A stretch of DNA of 64,000 nucleotides from Cephalopachus bancanus (GCA_027257055.1 JAPVLO010000522.1:248001-312000), one strand, 5' to 3'. Shown: positions 50,664 to 63,309, counted from the first letter of the stretch. A program made the numbers and translations. The notes: generated from the sequence alone by a model not told the origin.

Positions 50664-53237
50664 CTAAATGTTTATTCCAGGCTGTTTTCATTCTCTTTAT
50701 CTGCTTCAGGGATACCTATCAGTCTTAGGTTTGGTCTCTTAATATAGTTGCACTTCTCTTAAAGGCTTTGTTCTGTCATTTTCAGTTTTCTTTCCATGTT
50801 TTTAGGTTAGTTCCAGATTTGGTCTTCAAGTCCTGAGACTATTTTTTCTGCCTGTTTAATTCTAATTACCATGCTTGCCTGCTGATTATTTCAATGAGTG
50901 TATTCTTTATTGTTTCATCTCACCCATTAGTTCTTTCATGCTTTTGTCTTGCTTCTCATGGTTCTTGTACATCTTTTCTATCCATTCCTTGATCTCTGCA
51001 TTTGTAGTCTGACCAGTCAAGCTGAGTGATTTTCATTGTTTGATCCAAAATCTGTAAACTTGTGGACTATCCTTTTGGAACTTTGTGTGGTCCCTGTAGT
51101 TCTTCTTTGTTTTTTCTTCATTTGTGGTGGATTTTCTTTTTTTCTTTACTTCTGTTGTTCAGTGAGAAAGTGAGTAGTTTTTACTTCTCTTTGCTCAACC
51201 TCTTAGTCTCCCTTGAATAAAATTTTTGGACTAGTTTGATTTTTTGAGCAGGGTTGGAGCAGAGGAGCCATGTGACTCTCTTGCAGATTTAACATTTGAA
51301 TGAGGTATGTTAGGGGCTTCTAAGATTCAAAAGCTGTCTGGTAATCACAATGTTTGCTGATGGATGTGTGGGCTTCTGGGATCCACTTCCCACCAACTTA
51401 CAGTATGCCCATTCAATGAGAGTGTATGTATCTCCCATGGGTACAAAATGACATGACGGAAGGAAAAGGAGTTAATAAAGACACAATGTGGAAGGGATGA
51501 CAATGGAGATAACAAAGGAGAGAAGGAGCAAGATACAAACCAGCAAACAGGGAAACAAGCAAAGAGAGAGAGAAAAAGAAGGAGGGAGAAGAAACCAAAC
51601 CAAAACAGTAGTAAAAACAACAACAACAAAAAAAGAAAAAACAAAGAAAATAAACAGCATACAAACAAGAACCCCAAATAAACTACAACCAATAATATGA
51701 GGAAGTTTTCACACTCATACACAGTCATATTGGGTAGAAAGAAGGAGAGGGAGTAAAAAAGAACAATCCAAACAAGGGATATATATATATATATAGTCAT
51801 GCAGATAGAAAAAACCCTGAAAATATCAAAAAGTTATGTAATTCTTGAGCACTCTCTTTTGGCAGTTTCTAGGCTTCAGGTTTCTTGGAGGAGTGACCCA
51901 AGCACTGCTTCTGTTAGCTTGTGTCAGAGGGGAGGGGTTTTAGCAGGGAGGAGCTTCTGACTTCTAAATCTGTCCCCTATTCATCCCTTGAAATTGTGGA
52001 GAGGTTGGAAGGTGCCCCCAGCAGATCTGTCTTTGTTTAACCCTCTGTGTGCATGCATAATAGCATTGCCCACCTGAGTCAAACATCTCACAAATCACTG
52101 GGGAAAGGGTGTAGGGTCACTTTAAAACTCACCCCTGACCAGGCACAGTGGTTCAAACCTGTAATCCCAGTATTTTGGAAGGCCAAGGTGAGGGGATTGC
52201 CTGAGTCCTCGGGTTCAAAACCAGCCTGGGCAACTTGTCAAGACCTCATTTCTTCAATAAACAAATTTTAAAAATTAGCCGGGCATGGTAACTCGCCCCT
52301 GTAGTTCTGACTACTCTACTTGGAGGCTGAGGTAAAAGGATTGACTGAGCCCAGCAGGTTCACGTTACGGTGTCTGTGAGCAAGCCACTGCATTCCAGGT
52401 TGGGTAACAGAGTGAGACTCCAACTCAATTAAAAAAAGGTCCAACCCCTTTAAATCCCTTCCATCTGTGGGAGCTTCTCTGTCCTCCAATACATCCTGCT
52501 TTCTCAAAAAAGTAAAAATAAATTAAAAAGACCCTCAATTCATGTGCTGTGAGTGGGAACTGCATTCTTAGGCTACAGTGAAGACTGCAAATGCTTCAAA
52601 TTTAACCTCTCGTTTACTCTGTAGAGTCAGGGGAAGGGTGCAAACTGCTTTTAGATGATCTGCTTACATTCAGGTCTCTTCGTGTGTGTTGCTCAGAATG
52701 TTGCCCACCTGAATCACACATCTCGCGGATCACTGAATAAAAGCATGCTGGGTCACTTTAAAAATCAGCAACACTTCACTGTGATCCAGGATTGGGTTCT
52801 TTCACAGGGCTGCAGCAGAAGACCAGAGAAAATTTAGTTGGGGGACGGGGCATCTGGTTCTCCTTGGCTTGGCCTCCGGTCTGGTTTCTCTGATGTATTT
52901 TCTCTCAGCTCCCATTGTTGATGTCTGACATGGGACAAAGGTTGCAGTGGAAGGTGGCACCCGATGGAGGTGATCCTTGCCATTTTATTACTTTTTTATC
53001 TTTTCTGGGTGGTGCTGTAGAGATGGTGCCAGCCTCTGGGCCATGGAGAACTCAGAGGTCTGAGCAGCTGCACAGGGCAGCTGCTTAAGCAGGAGATCTT
53101 GGTCCTCTCCTTTCCATGTCTTCACTCACCAAACTTTCACACAACTTTTGCTGACACCCTAGGGTAAATACTGGTCTCTTCACCTATTCATTTATATGGA
53201 GACTCGTGCACTCTGCCTTCCTTTGTTGCCATCTTGG
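50664..53237 (-). mobile_element. Host L1 B, 5' part with repeated 5' UTR
   Basis: The rest of ORF1 and a long 5' UTR, ending at 53237 with 'tttgttgccatcttgga', which is the L1 5' terminus on the minus strand. Contains an Alu (52136-52437). A block at 52058-52127 recurs at 52696-52767 ('ttgcccacctgagtcaaaca' against 'ttgcccacctgaatcacaca'), suggesting tandem 5' UTR monomers. Confidence 0.8.
52136..52437 (+). mobile_element. Alu dimer
   Basis: 'gaccaggcacagtggttcaa' to 'gagtgagactccaactcaat'. Full length; inserted into the L1 5' UTR. Confidence 0.9.
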
Positions 53238-53365
53238 AATACCTCAAGGTTGTATATTTATGAGTGAAAAGGGCATTGTGGGAAGGTCTCTTAAATATGA
53301 GATGTGCATCTCCATTTTACCAAGTATTGTGATGAGAATGAGCGAGTGAGTGAGTGAATGAAAGG

Positions 53366-53427
<62 letters not shown>

Positions 53428-53827
53428 AGAGAGGAGAGCCGAGGCATTTTTCAGTTATAAGATTGCAGAGATTTGTAGACCTGAAAACAATCGAAAAGGA
53501 TAATGATTCCAAAATGGAGAAAATGAGATGTTTCTGTGAATAACAATATAAGAGTAAACATATGTCTATCTAACAATCACAGTTTTAGAATGTAAGAAGA
53601 ATTGTGTTAATCAATACTAAAAGCAGAAAATTTTACAGAAATGAAAAAAGATCATGAATTTAAAGTGCATGAATTCATAAATAAAATTGATGTCTTGACT
53701 ATTGTAGACTGGGGAATATCTTTATTAAATAGAAAGTAATTCTAAAACTACCAATTTAAATGCAAATTATTTTTAAATGAATGACTAGCTTGTTGGAACT
53801 GGATTTCTCAAGAGGAGAAAGTACTGC
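53238..53827. other. Unassigned sequence with a GA repeat
   Basis: AT-rich apart from the repeat at 53367-53420. No gene seen. Confidence 0.45.
53367..53420. repeat. (GA)n microsatellite
   Basis: About 54 bases of perfect 'ga' followed by impure purine sequence. Confidence 0.96.
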
Positions 53828-54122
53828 AGGGCTTGGTGGGTTACTCCTGTTATCCCAGCACTTTGGGAGACAGAAGTGAGAGGATTGCCTGAACCCAAGG
53901 AGTTCGATATCAGCCTGAGCAACTTGGCAAGACTGTGCAATAAATAAAAAGAAATCAACCAGGCATGGTGGCACACATCTGTGGTTCCAGCTACTTGGAA
54001 GGTTGAGGTGGAAGGTCCACCTGAGCCCAGCAGCTTGAGGCTGCAGTGGCTGTGAGCCTGTTGCTGTACTCTAGCCTGGGTGACAGAGTGAGACTCTGAC
54101 TCAAAAAAAAAAAAAAAAGAAA
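53828..54122 (+). mobile_element. Alu dimer
   Basis: 'tgcagggcttggtgggttac' to 'gagtgagactctgactcaaa' and a tail of A-runs with G. Confidence 0.9.
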
Positions 54123-54448
54123 AAGAAAAAAGAAAGTGATGTCAAAAGAGTATGAGAAAATACCTTCAACATATTAACTGTGAGTAAAGAATTATATACA
54201 ATGCAAAGCTGTAGTGTTAGCAGTGGGTAAAATCCAATGCACAAGGAGATTTGGGGTTTCTGTGACTGATCAGACTCGAGTTTCACACGTAAAACCAACC
54301 AGGTCAGGCTGTGTCTTATGAGGGATAGGGAGGGTTTTGGAGTATATCTTTTAAATATTGTGCTTTTCCTCTGTAACAAAGGTAATATTTTATTTAACCA
54401 AGTAACATGATAAAAAAGAAGAGAGACGGATACACATATACTCACAAG

Positions 54449-54500
54449 ATACACACACACACACACACACATACACACACACACACACACACCACACACA
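54449..54500. repeat. (AC)n microsatellite
   Basis: 'acacacac' with two short interruptions, followed by 'gaaagagaaagagaaag'. Potential Z-DNA. Confidence 0.95.
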
Positions 54501-54599
54501 GAAAGAGAAAGAGAAAGAGAGAGAAGCTGTGATTTTTAAAAGGCATTTCCTTGGATAACAGTGGATTTTAGATTACCCATTACCTCCTCTTTTTGTGTT

Positions 54600-55400
54600 T
54601 TCAGCTCTCTCTTTCTCTCTCTCAATTATAGTATAAAACATCCACATAGCATAAAACCTGTCATATCAACTATTTTTAAGTATACAGTTCTCTAGTTGAA
54701 GTATATTCACATTGTTGCACAGCTATCGCCAACATCCACCTCCAGAAAGTTTCTTTTTCTCAACTAAAGCTCTGTATTCGTTAAACACTAACACCCCGTT
54801 TTCCTTTCCCCAGCTCCTGGCAACCAATAATTTATTTTATGTTTCTATGAGCCTGACCCATCACATAGGTATCTAACATAAATGGAATCATTCAATATTT
54901 TCCCTTTGTGACTAGTGTATTTCACCTGGCACAACACCTTCAAGTTTCATCCATATTCTAGGGTGTGTAAGATGGAGATCCATTTATTTAACAGACTGGA
55001 TGCTATTTCACTGTATTTCTGTCTTTCTTTTAAAAAATGGTTAATGTAGTTTATTTAAAAAGTAAATTTGAGAGTGAGTGAGAGAGCGTTTCCTCCTCAA
55101 GGTTGGGGAGAGGGACGAAGTTAGGAAGCATGATGGCCCTAGCTCAAAGAGCCACATGGTCTGACCAGAGTTTAACAAACAATGGTTTATATTTCACTAT
55201 ATTTCTATACTAAATTCATTTAGCCTTACATTCACTTATAGATATTTTAGTGGTTTCTACTTTTCAGTTATTGTAATAATGCTTCTATGAACAGGAGTGT
55301 ATGAAAATCAGTCCAAGACCTTGCTTTGATTTCTCCTGGATACATACCCGCAAATAACATATGAGATCACATGGCAATTCTAATTGTTTTATTTTTTGAA
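54600..55400 (-). mobile_element. Old L1M-type LINE, interrupted
   Basis: 'gtataaaacatccacatagc' and 'gcacagctatcgccaacatc' are typical of old antisense L1M. Interrupted at 55021-55190 by an LTR-like fragment. Confidence 0.65.
55021..55190 (-). mobile_element. Short LTR-like fragment with long flanking repeats
   Basis: Resembles 5160-5300. Flanked by 'atttcactgtatttct' (55005-55020) and 'atttcactatatttct' (55191-55206), a 16-bp direct repeat with one mismatch. That is long for LTR integration and more like L1-driven insertion. Confidence 0.5.
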
Positions 55401-55642
55401 CAACCACTGTACATTTAAGTAATTATGTGTATTGTGTTCATTTTTATCTGCAGTCTAATAAGCAATATAAATCCATGGTTATTATTATTTGTATGCAATA
55501 CTGAATTTCAGAAAGTCCTCGCACATTGGCATAATATAAAAGTCTTCAAATATCGGCAGAGGTGTGATTGAATAAATGATACAAGTTCTGGAGGAGACTA
55601 TAGCCCAGAGACCGCATTTGAAGTGTTTGTCTTCTTTGTCCA

Positions 55643-56550
55643 TCAGGCAAGGCAGAACTGGGAGACTCGGGTGTCTGTGACAATGAACACAAAGGGGCAG
55701 AATGTCAGGAAGCTGGAAAACATCAGGAGAGTCATGTTACTCAGCCAGTGGCCTGGGTTCTGAATCTTGGTTATCCAAAGTGATAAAATACCAGCTGGAG
55801 CATGAAAAGAGACATTCATGCTCACCAGAATGAGGATGGTATGTGTGGCTCTAGTTTTGTGAGAGGTTCTGGGGAAGAGACTGTGGCTGTGAATGTGAAT
55901 GACTCTTTTCTTGTCCTGATACAGGACAAAAATCAAAGACCTGCTGGTGCAGATCATGAGAGCCAAACTCATATTATCCATGAAGGAGAAAATGAAAGCC
56001 ACTACTGAAAAAACCAAACTCCCTGGATGGGAGAAGAAACAGTACTTACACATCTTAACCCATACTCATGTTTTTGCTATTCATTGGGCCAGTAACATAC
56101 TTTGCAAAATGTACATTTACCACATAATGTAAAATCCAACAGAGGAAACAGCAGAAAAGAATGCACGTTGGGGATCTAATTAGAAGTTTTATCCACCCAG
56201 ACAAATTGGGGCAAAGATTAGTGGCCTGAAAGCCACAGAAGAGGCAAGTGGTATTGAGGGTAAACCCTCTGGGCACTTTGTGCAAATAGAAGACATTTAG
56301 GTCCAGCCTTATCCAGGAAAGATTTCAGTCTAAAAGTTGTCCTTGTCTGAGGCATTCCCTTAGAGAAAAGAATAAAGTTGTTAGCTAAGACCTGCTGGTT
56401 GAGAATCAAGTCTCTAGGTCTCAACATGTGTGCAGTGATAAGTGTAAAGTTATAAAAGCAGAGTAAAGAATTTCCAAGAATTCCAGCAGCAGTCCCAACC
56501 AGAATTGTGATCTCTCAGTTTAGATGAACAGAAACCAATCCATGCATTTA
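55643..56550 (-). pseudogene. VN1R-like pseudogene: Vomeronasal type-1 receptor (V1R) pseudogene
   Basis: V1Rs are seven-transmembrane pheromone receptors of vomeronasal neurons, encoded by one intronless coding exon. On the minus strand TM1 reads ITILVGTAAGILGNSLL (from 56511). The next frame block is LRPRDLILNQQVLANNFILF and FSKGMPQT. The frame then changes to FTLNTTCLFCGFQATN and FLCWILHYVVNVHFAKYVTG, and changes again to SFMDNMSLALMICTSRSLI, IHSHSLFPRTSHKTRATHTI and FLTFCPFVFIVTDTRVSQF, ending in a stop at 55643. At least two frameshifts, plus an in-frame TGA just before TM1, make it non-functional. All seven helices can be traced, so it is nearly full length. Confidence 0.92.
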
Positions 56551-58034
56551 GAAGAGTTGTTGCAATTTAATTTTTCTTAAACCAGACAAATCTGAAGACT
56601 GAAAATAAGACAATTGAATTATTGCATCTAGAAATGGCCTTTTTGCAAAGCCAATTATTCCAAGTTAATACAAGCACGAAGAACCATACTGTTGTAGAAA
56701 ACACAACCTTTTTCCTTGCAGAATTGTTATTTGACCCACTACAGTGAATGGATTTCAGCTATCTCAATCAAAGAGAGACTGAATAAATGCCTGTGCAACC
56801 ACACAAAAGAGCACTGGGAAGCTGGGGATGTGATGTGGAAGTTTTTTTTCATGGCAAATCCTCCATGATATTAAGTTCTCTGTGGAAAGGTGTAAAGCAA
56901 AAGAGAGACTCAGAATATCATGGTAAATTAGCTTTCCTTTTCTAAGAACTAGACAGAAAATCAAACCCTTTGAAAACAGGTACCTGGATGGGAGAGAACA
57001 ATCAGTGCAGAGGAGACAGGATGATTGTGCTTTGCGTGTTGTTCTGGTTTAAAAATATATACATATTTTCTTGAACGTATGTAATGCCAAAAATTTTCAA
57101 GTGTAATTAATAAAGCTAAAGACCAAAACATTAAAAAAAGAAAAGAAACGTAACATGATACCAAATTAAATCTTTTCTAAACAAAGAAGTATAATTTCCA
57201 CTGATTTTAAGCAAGAATATTTGAATATGTCTTATGAATAATATGCATTTATATTATAAATATATAAATGATTGGCTTAATCACATTATAGAACATCTTG
57301 CATAAGTATATAAGTGGATTATAATAACACGTTTCCTATAATGAAAATATATAAGTACATCATTGTAAATATTTAACATTGATAAGAATTTTTAAATTTC
57401 TTCCTGAAGACAAAGCTGAAGACACATTAGAACAGGAACTATAAAGGATGGGTTCAGAACCCCTTATGGTATAAAAAGAGCAAAGAAGTCACCAAGTCCT
57501 GTCAAATTCATGTTCCCAGGAAAGAATGCCTATCATAAAGGATTCCCAGTGGCAGAGAGTGGGACATACATAGAATCAAATAACCTCATAACGGGTTAAA
57601 GGTGAACATGGACAAACCCTGTATGCTCAATATCGCTGAAAACAAGAGTAAGTGATCAAACCAACACATAAATGCATTTCACTTTCAGTGTATGGTAAAG
57701 AACCTTCACTCATTGAGGTTGTGGAAAGGGAGGCAAGAACCGAGGTCCCTTCTATCTGCTATATTCCTCAGGAAACCCCCCTTTCTCTGTAGAATTTTTT
57801 CACCTAATAATGGGAATAAGTGAACAGACACCAATAATTTACACATTGCATGTACAAGTGGCTGCCAAGTCCCTTAGCTTGCAGGTCTGTGGTGAATTTG
57901 ACAACACGTGGATTCAGATGATGACACGGCCTTGGGTGCAGAATTACAAAGTGGAGAATGTGAGACACAAAAGGAGTCTTTATGTTTCAGGTACGATGTT
58001 AACAAAAATTCTTTTATGTTGTCATGACTTAAAA
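56551..58034. other. Unassigned AT-rich sequence upstream of the V1R relic
   Basis: No gene, RNA or repeat family that I recognise over about 1.5 kb. A TATA-like 'ggtataaaaag' lies near 57470 without supporting signals. Confidence 0.4.
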
Positions 58035-58625
58035 TCTCTATATTTTTTTTCAAAAAATATATTTTTTCCATTTTTTATTTTAAAGATGTGGGGTACAATT
58101 TAGGGTTAGCTATACAAATATTCATTATGTAGTTACCCTTGTTGATGAGGTGTGTCCCCCCTCCCCTGGCAGTTTTCCACTACTGCCAATCCCGCCTCCA
58201 CCCTCCCTGGAAGTTTCCTACTACTGCCCATCCACTTCTTATAGTATTATGATAGTTGTTCAAGGTCCACTTATGAGTGAGAACATGTGATACTCAGTTC
58301 TTTGTTTCTGTGACAGATCACTTAGTATTATAGCCTGTAAGTCCATCCAAATTGCTGTGAAGTTCATAATTTTTTCCTTTTTTATGGCTGCATAGTATTC
58401 CATCATGTATATTACCACATTTTTAAAATCCAGTCCAGTGATATATGTACCACTTTTTTTGTGCAGTCCTTTTTCAATGGGCAGCATGGTTGATTCCATG
58501 TTTTTGCTATTGTGAACAATGCTGCTATAAACCTGCATGTGCAGGTATCTTTTCCATAGAGTGATTTGAGTTCCTCTGGGTATATTCCCAGTAGGGGGAT
58601 TGTGGGGTTGTATGGCAGGTCAATC
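58035..58625 (-). mobile_element. L1 3' fragment with small internal duplications
   Basis: Antisense L1 3' UTR and ORF2 C-terminus (LLGIYPEELKSLYGKDTC, MEYYAAIKKEKIMNFTAIWM). Two short internal repeats are visible, near 58155-58235 and 58395-58470. Confidence 0.85.
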
Positions 58626-58669
58626 AAAATATTTAATTTTATAGCATATTGATAATTAAAGTGTCGCAC

Positions 58670-61560
58670 AGAAGGAGTGATGTCGTTAAGATGGTGTTAT
58701 AGGCCATTCTTCTCCTCATATGCCTACAGGAGCATCAATTTTGACCATCATCCCATAGAAATATGTCTGTGAAATTCCAGGACTCAAGTGTAAATATTGT
58801 AGCACCATACAAGTATTTAGCACAAAAAGAAATTGGAAAAATAATTATTTAAGAGGATCAGGAGAAAAGTTTCAATGTGCCAGTATCACCCCTCTACCAC
58901 AATGGCACCACTCAGCATCAGAAAAACTCCCACATCCTGCAATTCTTAAAACAGGGAAATTGAGAACAGAGTGAACTCAGCCTTCTCATTTTGGGAAAAA
59001 ATTGCCCAGGCCATTCTTTCCAGTCTTGACACTCAGATTACTGAGGGAATCAGCATGACTGAATCGTCTGGAAAGAGCTAGGAGCAGGGAAAGATGCAAA
59101 AGCTCACCGCAACCACAATACAGATCTTAAGAACAGGTTAAAGATCTAAACAACTGAGTCACAGAACCCATAAAAATCCCACTCATTAATCATGTGAAAA
59201 TGTTACCTGAAGCCCCCACAGCTGTTGGATGTGGCCCCCAGCACTCTGCATGTCCTCCCAAGATGGTTCTCAAGAGCCTTCACAGACAGCAAGTATGACA
59301 TCTATAAAGGGCACTAACAAGTCCCCACAGACAGCACACGAGTATCAGCAGCCAGCTTACATCTGCAGGACTTAGAGTTCAGTGTCACATAACATTGAAA
59401 TATTCAGGACAATGGCCTGGGAAAAATTAACAGTAGGCTCTCAGCACCTGTAGGGACTTTGCAGAATAAAAGAAGGCACATAACCCTATGCCTTCCACCA
59501 CCAAAGAAAACAAGAGGAGGGCAGAGTATCCACAGTAAAACACCTGGCATACCCCCAAGATCTGTAGCTGAGGTGATTTGTGAAGGTGTTTTTCCTAAAA
59601 CCAGTCAGTAAAGACCAAAAGGGAGCATTACATTATCAAATGCAAATACAGTGATGCAGACTTTAAGGAACAAGAAGAATCAAAGCAACGGAACACAAGG
59701 AAAGGAAAAGGAAAAAGCTCCCAAGGCTGTACTCAAAGCGGTACAGATCTGTGAATTGCCTGGAAAATATTTTAATAAAATCATCTTAAAGAAAATAAGT
59801 GATCTACAAGAGAATACAAAAGAAATCTGATAAAATCAGAAAAACAATGGCTAAAAAATGAGAAGTTAAATAAAATAATAGAAACCACAAACAAGAGCCA
59901 TCAGAAATTCTGGGGCTGAGGAATATAGTCACTAAATTAAAAACTCAGTAGAGAGCTTCAACAACAGATTTGATCAGGCAGAATAAGCAAAGATCAATTT
60001 GAAGAGGTTATTTAAATCAGAGAAGAAAAAAGAATGAAAACAAGCAAATTAAGCTTAGAAAGTCAGAAATTCAACATGAGGAAAAGATAGTTTCTTCAGC
60101 AAATGATGTTGGAAAAACTGAGTGACCCATGCGAAAAAAATGGAATTGGACCCTTATCTTACACCACACAAAAAAGTCAATTTGAAGTGGGTTAAAGACT
60201 TAAATTTAACATAGAAAACCATAAAACTCCTAGAAGAAAACATAGGGAAAAACTTTTAAAAATGGATCTTGGAAATGACTTTATGGATATGACACGAAAA
60301 AGCACAGACAACAAAAGACAAATACACCATTGGGAACACATCGACCCAAAAACCTGCACAGAAAATAAAAATCAAGAAAATAAAAATGGCACTTAAAAAT
60401 GAAAGTAAATATCTGTAAACCATATATTTGATAGATCAATATCCAAAATAAATAAATAACTCATACAAATCAATAGCAAACAAAACAAAACAAATAAAAC
60501 CCAACTGATTCTAAAATAAGCAAAGGAAATAAATATATTTTTTTTTCCGAAGAAGATACACAACTGACTAACATATATATGGAAATGTAGGCAGATTTAC
60601 TAATTATTAGGAAAATGCATGTGGAAACCACAGTGAAATCTCAGCTCATTCTGGTTACAATGACTGTTATTTTTTTTTAAAGACACGTGATGGTAAAGGT
60701 GAGGATAAATTGCCACCCTGGAACACTGTTGATAGAAATGTAGATTGGTAGAGCCATTTTGAAAAACAGTATGGAAATTCCTCTAAAGAAAAAAAAAGAA
60801 GTGTATTTGGAGACACAGCAATTCCACTTCTAGCTAATTATCCAAAAGAAAAACAAACACTGCATATTCTCACTCATATGCAGGAGCTAAATGGTCACAA
60901 ATATTGAAATAATAGACTTTGGGGTACCAATATAGCAGGAAGTGTAGAGGGGGGCCAGGTTTCAGGAATTACCTATGTGGTGCAATGTTTACTTCACTAT
61001 CTGGGAAATGAGCCCCCTGAGACCCAATCTTCACCACTACATCATATGTATACTTGGTGGACATGCATGTGTACCCCATGGAAGCTAAAATAGAAATATA
61101 AAAAGAGAAATGAAAATTTCAAAGAGATGTCTGCATTCCTGTTTTTATTTCAACATTATTCACAATAGCCAGAACACAGAAACAATGTAAATATTCACTG
61201 ATGGATGAATGGATCATCCATTCAAGAAAAGGTGGTGTGTACAAACTATAAAATATTACTCAGCTTCTAAAAAGAAGGTTATCATATCATTTGCAGTAAC
61301 ATAGATGACTCATAGGACGTTATGCTAAGTGAAATTAGCCAGAAACAGAAAAATAAATCTTAAGACTTCACCTAAATGTGAAATTTAAATTAGTCAAACT
61401 CACGAAACCTGAGAGTAGAATGATGAGTACCTGGGGCTGGTCCTGGGAAATAAGAAGAATTTGATCTAAAGATATAAAGTTTTAATTTAAAGGATGAAAA
61501 AATTCTGGAGGTCTAATATACAGCATGATGATAATAGGTAAAAATACTGTGCTGCATACT
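58670..61560 (+). mobile_element. Old L1M, sense orientation, partly deleted
   Basis: Begins with 5'-type sequence ('gtgatgtcgttaagatggtg'). Continues through A-rich ORF1-like material and then an ORF2 3' region from about 60090 ('cttcagcaaatgatgttgga', 'gtcaatttgaagtgggttaa'). The 3'-ward text 'cacaatagccagaacacaga' (from about 61158) precedes the end. No ORF is open. A shorter L1 is nested at about 60855-61110. Confidence 0.72.
60855..61110 (+). mobile_element. Nested L1 3'-end fragment
   Basis: 'tgcatattctcactcatatg' to 'accccatggaagctaaaata' is an L1 3' end with an A-rich tail. It interrupts older L1M sequence that otherwise runs from 'attccacttctagctaatta' to 'tgtctgcattcctg'. Confidence 0.65.
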
Positions 61561-61601
61561 TGAAATTTGCTGTAAGGATAGATCCTGTATTTTCTTTTCT
61601 T

Positions 61602-61886
61602 TTTTTTTTTTTGAGTTGGAGTCTCACTCTGTTGCCCAGACTGGAGTGCAGTGGCCGCTCCCGGCCACCGCAGCCTTGACCTGCTGGGCTCCGGTGATCC
61701 TTTCGCCTCAGCCTTCCGAGTAGCCGGAATTACAGGCATGCGCTACCACGCCCGGCTGATTTTTTGATTTATTGTAGAGATGACGTCTCGCTGCCCAGGC
61801 GGGTCTCGAACCCACGGGCTCAGGCAATCCACTCACCTCAGCCTCCCAAAGGCGCGGGATTACAGGCTGAGCCACCAAGCCCGGCA
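61602..61886 (-). mobile_element. Young antisense Alu
   Basis: Poly-T then 'gagttggagtctcactctgt'; ends 'gctgagccaccaagcccggc'. Near-identical by eye to 14296-14572. Flanking 'gatcctgtattttc' occurs at 61580-61593 and 61887-61900, a perfect 14-bp target-site duplication. Confidence 0.95.
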
Positions 61887-61954
61887 GATCCTGTATTTTC
61901 ATGACAGAGAAATGAAAACTCTGTAAGGCAATGAATATGTTAATTTTCTTGACT

Positions 61955-62065
61955 GTGGTGATATATATATATATCACCTTTGTAATTGTTATATATATAA
62001 AACCTTTCTTTATATATATATATATACACATATATGTATATATATATATAAAACCTTAAATATAT
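61955..62065. repeat. (TA)n-rich simple repeat cluster
   Basis: Several 'tatatata' runs and two 'aaaacctt' units between them. Palindromic and likely unstable. Confidence 0.93.
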
Positions 62066-62433
62066 ATGTTAAAAATACTCAAGGCAGTCACAATTATATG
62101 TTCTTTATCTTTATATTACTGGTAACACAGTAGGTTTGTTTACACCAGTATCACGACAATCACATGAGTCATGTATTGAGCTACCACATTATGATAGATA
62201 CAACATCGCTGAGAAATAGGACTTTTTCAGCTCCACAGTAATCTTATGGGACCAACCATCATTGTGTTCCCAATTTGTCATTGAACGAAGCATTGTCATG
62301 TGGTGCATGACTACATATGTAAAATAGTTTAGAAATGATTCATTCTTTCATTTATTAAGAAAAATTCTCCAACTGAAATGTTCTACTTAGGAAAATAAGA
62401 TGCAATTTGAATCTTAGAAAAATTGCTATTTTT
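62066..62433. other. Unassigned sequence
   Basis: No gene seen. A stretch containing 'gacaatcacatgagtcatgt' could be part of an old DNA transposon, but I could not assign it. Confidence 0.35.
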
Positions 62434-62728
62434 GGCTGAGCACAGTGGCTCACTCCTAAAAGCCCAGCACTTTGGGAGGCCGAGGTGAGAGGATGGTCTG
62501 AGGACACGGATTCAAGACCAGCCTGGGCAACTTGGCAAAACCTCATCTCTACAATAAATCATCCCCCCCAAAAAAAAAAATTTGACTGGACATGGTGGCT
62601 CATGCCTGTAGTTCCAGCTACATGGAAGACTGAGGCAGAAGGATCACCAGAGCCCAGCAAGTCTGTGGTGGCCTTGGACATGTCAATGCACTCCAGCCTG
62701 AGCGACAGAGTGAGGCACCAATTCAAAA
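62434..62728 (+). mobile_element. Alu dimer, first of three in a row
   Basis: 'ggctgagcacagtggctcac' to 'gagtgaggcaccaattcaaa'. Confidence 0.9.
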
Positions 62729-62741
62729 AAATAATTGAAAA

Positions 62742-63038
62742 TAGGACTGCACTTGGTGGCTCAGCCTGTAATCTCAGCACTTTAGGAGGCAGAGGTGAGT
62801 GAATTGCCTGAACTTGTGCGTTTGAGACCAGCTCAGGCAACTTGGCGAGACCTCGTCGCCACAATATATCAAAATTTAGCTGGGTGTGGTAGTGCATGCC
62901 TATAGTTTTGGCTACTTGGAATGCTGAAGTGGAAGGATGGCTTGAGGTCAGTGGGTTGACACTGGGGTGACGAAGAGCGTGCCACTGGACTATGGCTTGG
63001 GCAATGGTGTGAGACTCCAACTCAAAAAAAAAAAAAAA
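62742..63038 (+). mobile_element. Alu dimer, second of three
   Basis: 'ggactgcacttggtggctca' to 'gtgagactccaactcaaaaa'. Inserted in or beside the A-tail of the first. Confidence 0.9.
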
Positions 63039-63309
63039 GGCTGGACGTGGTAGTTCAAGCCTGTAATCCCAGGACTTTGGGAGGCCAAAGTGAGTGGCTT
63101 GCCTAAGCTCACGGGTTTGAGAACAGCCTGGGCATGTTGGTGAGACCTCATCTCTACAATAAATCAAAAAATTATCCAGGCCTAGTGGCACAAGCCTGTA
63201 GTTCTAGCTACTTGGAAGTCTGAGACGGAGAATCGAGGCTGCGGTGGCCATGAGCATGCCAGCACTCCAGCCTGGTCGACAGAGGGAGGCTCCAACTAAA
63301 AAAAATAAT
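63039..63309 (+). mobile_element. Alu dimer, third of three
   Basis: 'ggctggacgtggtagttcaa' to 'agggaggctccaactaaaaa'. Shortened right arm. Confidence 0.88.

Noticed and set aside
51345..51800. Minus-strand frame with long Phe/Leu/Val runs resembling a transmembrane protein
   Set aside because: Lies in the A-rich L1 5' region; low-complexity 'aacaacaac' DNA read on the other strand.
57460..57500. TATA-like promoter 'ggtataaaaag' upstream of the V1R relic
   Set aside because: Single motif in AT-rich DNA, no initiator or transcript evidence, and the gene is dead and on the opposite strand.
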